DNA from: Streptomyces sp. H27-C3
GTDB lineage: Bacteria > Actinomycetota > Actinomycetes > Streptomycetales > Streptomycetaceae
NCBI RefSeq assembly: GCF_030063415.1
Contig: NZ_JASITA010000012.1
Span: 1-64,000 of the forward strand
Direction: 5' to 3'
Length of the DNA stretch: 64,000 bases
In this document: in pieces, positions 60,404 through 64,000 of the stretch
Layout of the letters: each line of letters starts with the position of its first letter
Numbering within the stretch: the stretch's first letter is position 1
Notes under the pieces: generated by a model
The model's input: only the letters and a program-made list of their open reading frames with translations
What the model was told of the DNA's origin: nothing
Databases searched by the model: none
Position numbers and translations under genes: made by a program

Positions 60404-61494
60404 ACGCGACCGTCGTGGCCGTCGCCCTCTCGCTCGCCTCCGCCGTCGCCTACGCGAGCGCGGCGGTGACGCAGCAGCGTCTCGCCGCACGCAGCGAACC
60501 GGCTGCGGGTGTGTTCGCGCTGTTCGCCCGCGCCGCCTGGTGGGGCGCGGTCGGGCTGAACGCCGGTGGGGCGCTGCTGCACGTGGCGGCCCTCAGCTTC
60601 GGCCCGCTCACCCTCGTGCAGCCACTCGGCGCGCTCACCCTGGTCGCCGCCGTACCGCTGGGCGCACGCCTCGCGGGGCGGCGCGTCACCCTCGCCGAAT
60701 GGCGCGGCACGGCCCTCACGATCCTCGGGCTCGCCGCGCTGCTGCTCGCGGCGCGAGGTGCCGCACCGCACGAGACGCTCAGCCTGCCGGAGGCGCTGGG
60801 GGTCGCCGCCGTCACCATGACGCTGGTCGCCGTGCTGACCCGGACCGGCTCCCGCCACCCGGGTCTGCGCCACGCCACCGCGTCCGGGTTCACCTCCGGG
60901 GTCGCCTCCGCGCTGACGCAGACCGTAACGGTGGCGGCTGCCGCCCATGGCGCCGGACCGCTGCTGACCTGGCGTGTCGCGATTGTGGCGCTGCTCGTCG
61001 CTGGACTCGCTGCGGGCGGGCTGCTGCTGTCGCAGACCGCCTACCGCGGCGGCCTCGGCGGGCCGCTCGCCCTGGTGACCCTCGCCAATCCGCTCGCCGC
61101 CGCGGTCATTGGTCTGACGCTGCTGGGCGAGCGCCTCCAGGGTGGCCCCGTGGGCCTGCTGCTTGCGCTCGTGGGTGCGGCGGCGGCGACGCGCGGCGTA
61201 CTCCTGCTGACCCGCGCACCGGCGGCAGCAGCAGCACCGGCATCCCCGGCGCCGACCCTGGACCTGGTACCCACACAGGCACAGGCACAGGCACAGGCAT
61301 CGGCACCGGCGACCGCGCCCCGGCCCGCGCGGTCATGGGCACGGCCTCACACCCTGAGCCGGACAAGGGCGTGTGTGCCGCTGGTGCGCCAGGGGCGCCC
61401 CGCCGCGTCGAGCTCCGCGACCGTACTCGCCGAGAGACCGGTGACCACGTCGGACTTCAAGGTGCGCAGCGCGGCGACCGGACCGGGGAAGTAG
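60400..61494 (+). CDS. DMT superfamily (EamA-like) transporter
   Basis: A 364-residue membrane protein with nine to ten helices, in the DMT family of small-molecule exporters (LSLASAVAYASAAVTQQRLAARS, TLVQPLGALTLVAAVPLGARLAGRRV, GGPLALVTLANPLAAAVIGLTLLGERLQGGPVGLLLALVGAA). The ATG overlaps the PAP2 stop by four bases. The tail after about residue 290 is low complexity (four CAGGCA hexamers at 61276-61299 encode QAQAQAQA), and its last 49 codons run antisense over the 3' end of the DUF89 gene. They look random, so the natural stop may have been lost. The substrate is unknown. Confidence 0.78.
   Translation: MNATVVAVALSLASAVAYASAAVTQQRLAARSEPAAGVFALFARAAWWGAVGLNAGGALLHVAALSFGPLTLVQPLGALTLVAAVPLGARLAGRRVTLAEWRGTALTILGLAALLLAARGAAPHETLSLPEALGVAAVTMTLVAVLTRTGSRHPGLRHATASGFTSGVASALTQTVTVAAAAHGAGPLLTWRVAIVALLVAGLAAGGLLLSQTAYRGGLGGPLALVTLANPLAAAVIGLTLLGERLQGGPVGLLLALVGAAAATRGVLLLTRAPAAAAAPASPAPTLDLVPTQAQAQAQASAPATAPRPARSWARPHTLSRTRACVPLVRQGRPAASSSATVLAERPVTTSDFKVRSAATGPGK
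61276..61299. repeat. Four tandem CAGGCA hexamers
   Basis: An in-frame microsatellite of four CAGGCA copies encoding Gln-Ala repeats in the C-terminal tail of the DMT transporter gene. Confidence 0.85.
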
Positions 61495-62537
61495 CCAGTC
61501 ACCTCGTCGAAGGGGATGGTGGCCGGCCAGTGCCGGTCGCCCACCAGACGACGGTAGTTCAGGTCGCCCTTCATGATCGTGAGCGTGGCGGAGGCGAAAT
61601 CCTCCCGAAGGTCGGCGGGCATGTCGGCGTACGGGAACGGCGCGCACGAGAACGGATGCGCCCGCAGGACCAGCCGCCCGTCGGTCACCGCCCCGCGCAG
61701 CCGCTCAGCGATTTCCACCGCCCGGCCGGCCCCGGCCGCCATCCGCGCCAGACACCCGAGGACGTCGGACGTCGTGGCGTCGGAGATGTAGTAGGGATGC
61801 GGCTTGATGTGCAGGGTCACGGACGTGGCGCGATCCGTGCCGAGCAGATGGTCGGCGAGCACCAGGTCCGGCAGCAGTTCGGCCCCCGCGTTGTCCGCGA
61901 CCAGGCACACCTTCCCGGGCCGCCCCTCACCCAGCAGGCGCCACAGCGCGGCCGTGTCGTCCGCGACCAGCCCGGTGACCCGCTCGCCCAGACCCGCTTC
62001 ACCGGCCGACAGCTGGAATCCGAGGTCGGCGCGGTTTCCCCAGAGTGACGCGTGCAGAAGCGTGCTGTCCTGCTGCGCCGGGGAGAGTGCGGGGACACCG
62101 TCGAGCGCCGTCAGTTCCGCGTCGAGCTTCGCCCCGGTCAGCTCGGCGTGCTTGAAGGGGGCGAACGGGTCGATGCCCTGCCAGGCCCCCGGCGCGAAGT
62201 GGCCCAGCGCTCCGAGCAGCTTGCGGTAGAAGAAGCTCTCCGCCCACAGGAACGGCGCGTCCGTCCAGGGGCGTCCCAGGTATCCCTCGCCCCACTGCCG
62301 CCACAGAGCGGCGTCCGCCTCGTCCTCACCGAGGGGCTCCATCACGTCCTTGGTGATCTCGTCCAGGAGACCGTCCAACGCGCGTTGCCGCTCCGGCGGG
62401 TAGGCGGTGGCCCGGCGTACCCGCTCGATCAGCGCGGGGTGCCGTTCGACGAGGACGCTCCGGGCGAAAGAACCTGCGGCATTGCTGACGACGACGGGGG
62501 CGTCCCCGCCCACGTCCGACGGCCTGGGCTGCGGCAT
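61347..62537 (-). CDS. Damage-control phosphatase, ARMT1/DUF89 family
   Basis: A 396-residue DUF89 protein. Residues about 140-300 carry the metal site: SLWGNRADLGF, LVADNAGAELLPDLVLADHLL (Asp/Asn ligands) and later TLTIMKGDLNYRRLVGDRHW. Such metal-dependent phosphatases remove phosphate from toxic sugar-phosphate side products, for example fructose-1-phosphate or damaged phosphopantetheine. The ATG at 62537 (MPQPRPSDVGG) starts the conserved part; the longer frame adds 27 residues. It is convergent with the DMT gene and shares 148 bp with it. Confidence 0.85.
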   Translation of the reverse strand: MPQPRPSDVGGDAPVVVSNAAGSFARSVLVERHPALIERVRRATAYPPERQRALDGLLDEITKDVMEPLGEDEADAALWRQWGEGYLGRPWTDAPFLWAESFFYRKLLGALGHFAPGAWQGIDPFAPFKHAELTGAKLDAELTALDGVPALSPAQQDSTLLHASLWGNRADLGFQLSAGEAGLGERVTGLVADDTAALWRLLGEGRPGKVCLVADNAGAELLPDLVLADHLLGTDRATSVTLHIKPHPYYISDATTSDVLGCLARMAAGAGRAVEIAERLRGAVTDGRLVLRAHPFSCAPFPYADMPADLREDFASATLTIMKGDLNYRRLVGDRHWPATIPFDEVTGYFPGPVAALRTLKSDVVTGLSASTVAELDAAGRPWRTSGTHALVRLRV

Positions 62538-62674
62538 ACGGTGTCGACTCCTTCGAGAGGCTGCGCTAGGGGGTGCGGTACGAGGCGTACGCATCATGCC
62601 GCGTCCCCCGCGCCACAAAGCCGTAACACCGCATCACTTGTGTACGGAGCCCATCGCCGGACAGGGGCGTGATC

Positions 62675-63949
62675 ATGACTCAGACCCTCGCGCCGACCCG
62701 ACGACCCGCCCGGCAGCTGATGGCCGCCTCCGTGGGCAACGCCGTCGAGTGGTACGACTGGTACGCGTACACCTTTCTCGCCACTTATATCGCGGGCCAG
62801 ATCTTCCCCCACGGAGCCGGGAATTCACTGGTTCCGCTGCTGTCCACCTTCGCCGTCTTCGCGGTGGGCTTCTTCATGCGGCCGGTCGGCGGACTGCTGC
62901 TGGGCGCCGTCGCGGACCGGCACGGCCGACGGGCGGCGCTGACCGTCACCATCCTCCTGATGGGCGGCAGCAGCCTGTTGGTGGGCCTGACCCCGACGTA
63001 CGCGTCCGTGGGCGTCCTCGCCCCGGTGGTGCTGGTGTGCGCCCGGCTGCTCCAGGGGCTCTCCGTGGGGGGCGAGTTCGCCGCCTCCACCACCTTCCTG
63101 GTCGAGTCGGCGGGCCCGGGAAGGCGCGGTCTGTTCTCCAGCTTCCAGTACGTCTCCACCACCGTGGGCCAACTCGCCGCATCCGGCATCGCCGCCCTCC
63201 TGGTCGGCACCCTCGCCGACGCGCAGATGGAGGGGTGGGGCTGGCGCGTCCCGTTCATCCTGGGCGCGCTCCTCAGCCTGGTCGGGTTCTGGATCCGGCT
63301 CGGGGCGCAGGAGACGCTTTCCCAGGAACACTCCAAGGAGCCGCGCCCCGGTCTCTTCGACGCCCTGCGCCACCACCCGCGCCAGTCCCTGCTGATCTGC
63401 GGCATCACGGCGGGCGGCACTCTCGCGTACTACACCTGGACGTCCTATCTGCCGACGTACGCCGAGCTCAACACGGGAATCTCGAAGTCCGACGCACTGC
63501 TCGCCGGCACGCTCTCGCTGGCCTTCTTCGCACTGCTCCAGCCGCTGGGCGGAATGCTCTCCGACCGCTTCGGCCGCAAGCCGCTGCTGCTCTTCTTCGG
63601 CCTGGGCTTCGCGCTGCTCAGCGTCCCGCTGCTGCGTTCCCTGGACGGCACCTTCACCTCGCTGCTGCTGGTGCAGTGCGCGGGCATGGTGCTGCTCACC
63701 GGGTTCACGTCGATCTCGGCGGCGGTCAACGCGGAGCTGTTCCCGGCCCGGGTCCGCGCGGCCGGCATCGGCTTCCCGTACTCCCTGACGGTGGCCCTCT
63801 TCGGCGGTACGGCGCCGTATGTGGGCACGCTCTTCAAGGAGATGGACCGCCCCGGGCTCTTCCCCTGGTACGTGGCCACGCTGTGCCTGGTGTCGTCGGC
63901 CGTCTACTTCCGGCTGCCGGAGAGCGCCCACAAGCAGCTCGAACGCTGA
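62675..63949 (+). CDS. MHS-type MFS transporter
   Basis: A 424-residue twelve-helix symporter of the metabolite:H+ symporter family. Motifs are ASVGNAVEWYDWYAYTFLATY, FMRPVGGLLLGAVADRHGRRAAL, RLLQGLSVGGEFAASTTFLVES and GGMLSDRFGRKPLLL. AGGGG lies seven bases before the ATG at 62675; a GTG at 62669 would place it too close. It resembles the first MHS transporter in this window (51.6-52.9 kb) only at family level. The substrate may be an organic acid or betaine. Divergent from the DUF89 gene across 137 bp. Confidence 0.87.
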   Translation: MTQTLAPTRRPARQLMAASVGNAVEWYDWYAYTFLATYIAGQIFPHGAGNSLVPLLSTFAVFAVGFFMRPVGGLLLGAVADRHGRRAALTVTILLMGGSSLLVGLTPTYASVGVLAPVVLVCARLLQGLSVGGEFAASTTFLVESAGPGRRGLFSSFQYVSTTVGQLAASGIAALLVGTLADAQMEGWGWRVPFILGALLSLVGFWIRLGAQETLSQEHSKEPRPGLFDALRHHPRQSLLICGITAGGTLAYYTWTSYLPTYAELNTGISKSDALLAGTLSLAFFALLQPLGGMLSDRFGRKPLLLFFGLGFALLSVPLLRSLDGTFTSLLLVQCAGMVLLTGFTSISAAVNAELFPARVRAAGIGFPYSLTVALFGGTAPYVGTLFKEMDRPGLFPWYVATLCLVSSAVYFRLPESAHKQLER

Positions 63950-64000
63950 CCACCGCGGTCGGGCCCCGGCATCCCGGCGCCTCAGGCCTTCGGCCCCGCG

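Noticed and set aside
63950..64000. Possible end of a minus-strand gene (TCA near 63982)
   Set aside because: Only about 20 coding bases would lie in the window, too few to support a gene.

Overview
The window looks like chromosomal DNA of a Streptomyces or a very close relative. It is very GC-rich, starts are often GTG or TTG, TGA/ATG and TTGA overlaps are common, and several proteins belong to families typical of streptomycetes: an SsgA-like protein, a WhiB-like protein, DUF5999, a whiJ/abaA-type cluster (HATPase, XRE-DUF5753, DUF397), a two-domain laccase and DUF574 methyltransferases. I saw no tRNA, rRNA, CRISPR array, transposase, integrase or phage gene. About 54 protein genes are called, one of them a truncated remnant. 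Many long open frames antisense to real genes are GC-skew artefacts and are left out.

Layout. 1-5.1 kb: secreted peptidases (M14 and S15 as a minus-strand pair, M1 divergent). 5.2-9.4 kb: a LacI-type regulator facing a large secreted GH81 beta-1,3-glucanase; matching GAGAGCGCTCTC-type palindromes lie near both. 9.4-14.4 kb: DUF2236 oxygenase, secreted sphingomyelinase, acyl-CoA synthetase divergent from a MerR regulator. 14.4-21 kb: FBP zinc protein, then a minus-strand beta-oxidation operon (CoA transferase/racemase, acyl-CoA dehydrogenase, thiolase, FadB) whose promoter carries a KstR-like dyad. 21-26 kb: enoyl-reductase-like dehydrogenase, endonuclease V, YciI, a BNR-repeat secreted protein, GNAT, a two-cluster Fe-S protein, an SsgA-like gene. 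26-30 kb: ABC-F ATPase with a possible leaderless upstream peptide, DDAH, acyl-ACP desaturase with an operator cluster. 30-37 kb: WhiB-like, DUF5999, laccase, and the divergent pair ThuA/sugar dehydrogenase plus cupredoxin/OmpL47/DUF1080. 37-43.5 kb: DUF3533 membrane protein, NHEJ-type LigD polymerase and ATP ligase, a drug exporter with a winged-helix tail, and a truncated PucR-type regulator. 43.7-49 kb: a channel-like RCK protein, CtaG, DUF2243, YchJ, AraC/DJ-1 regulator, cupin. 49-54 kb: a vWA two-gene module, MHS transporter with AnmK. 54-57.3 kb: methyltransferase and the whiJ-like cluster. 57.4-64 kb: SGNH esterase, TetR regulator divergent from PAP2 phosphatase across a 54-bp palindrome, DMT transporter, DUF89 phosphatase, MFS transporter.

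No single locus is clearly a new defence or biosynthetic system. The most original signals are the leader of the ABC-F gene, the redox module around the laccase (dehydrogenase, blue-copper domain and 3-keto-sugar hydrolase domains together), the 33-codon ORF coupled to DUF5999, and several sharply defined operators whose likely regulators are visible in, or can be inferred from, the neighbourhood. Functions come from motifs and family resemblance read by eye; no database search was run.
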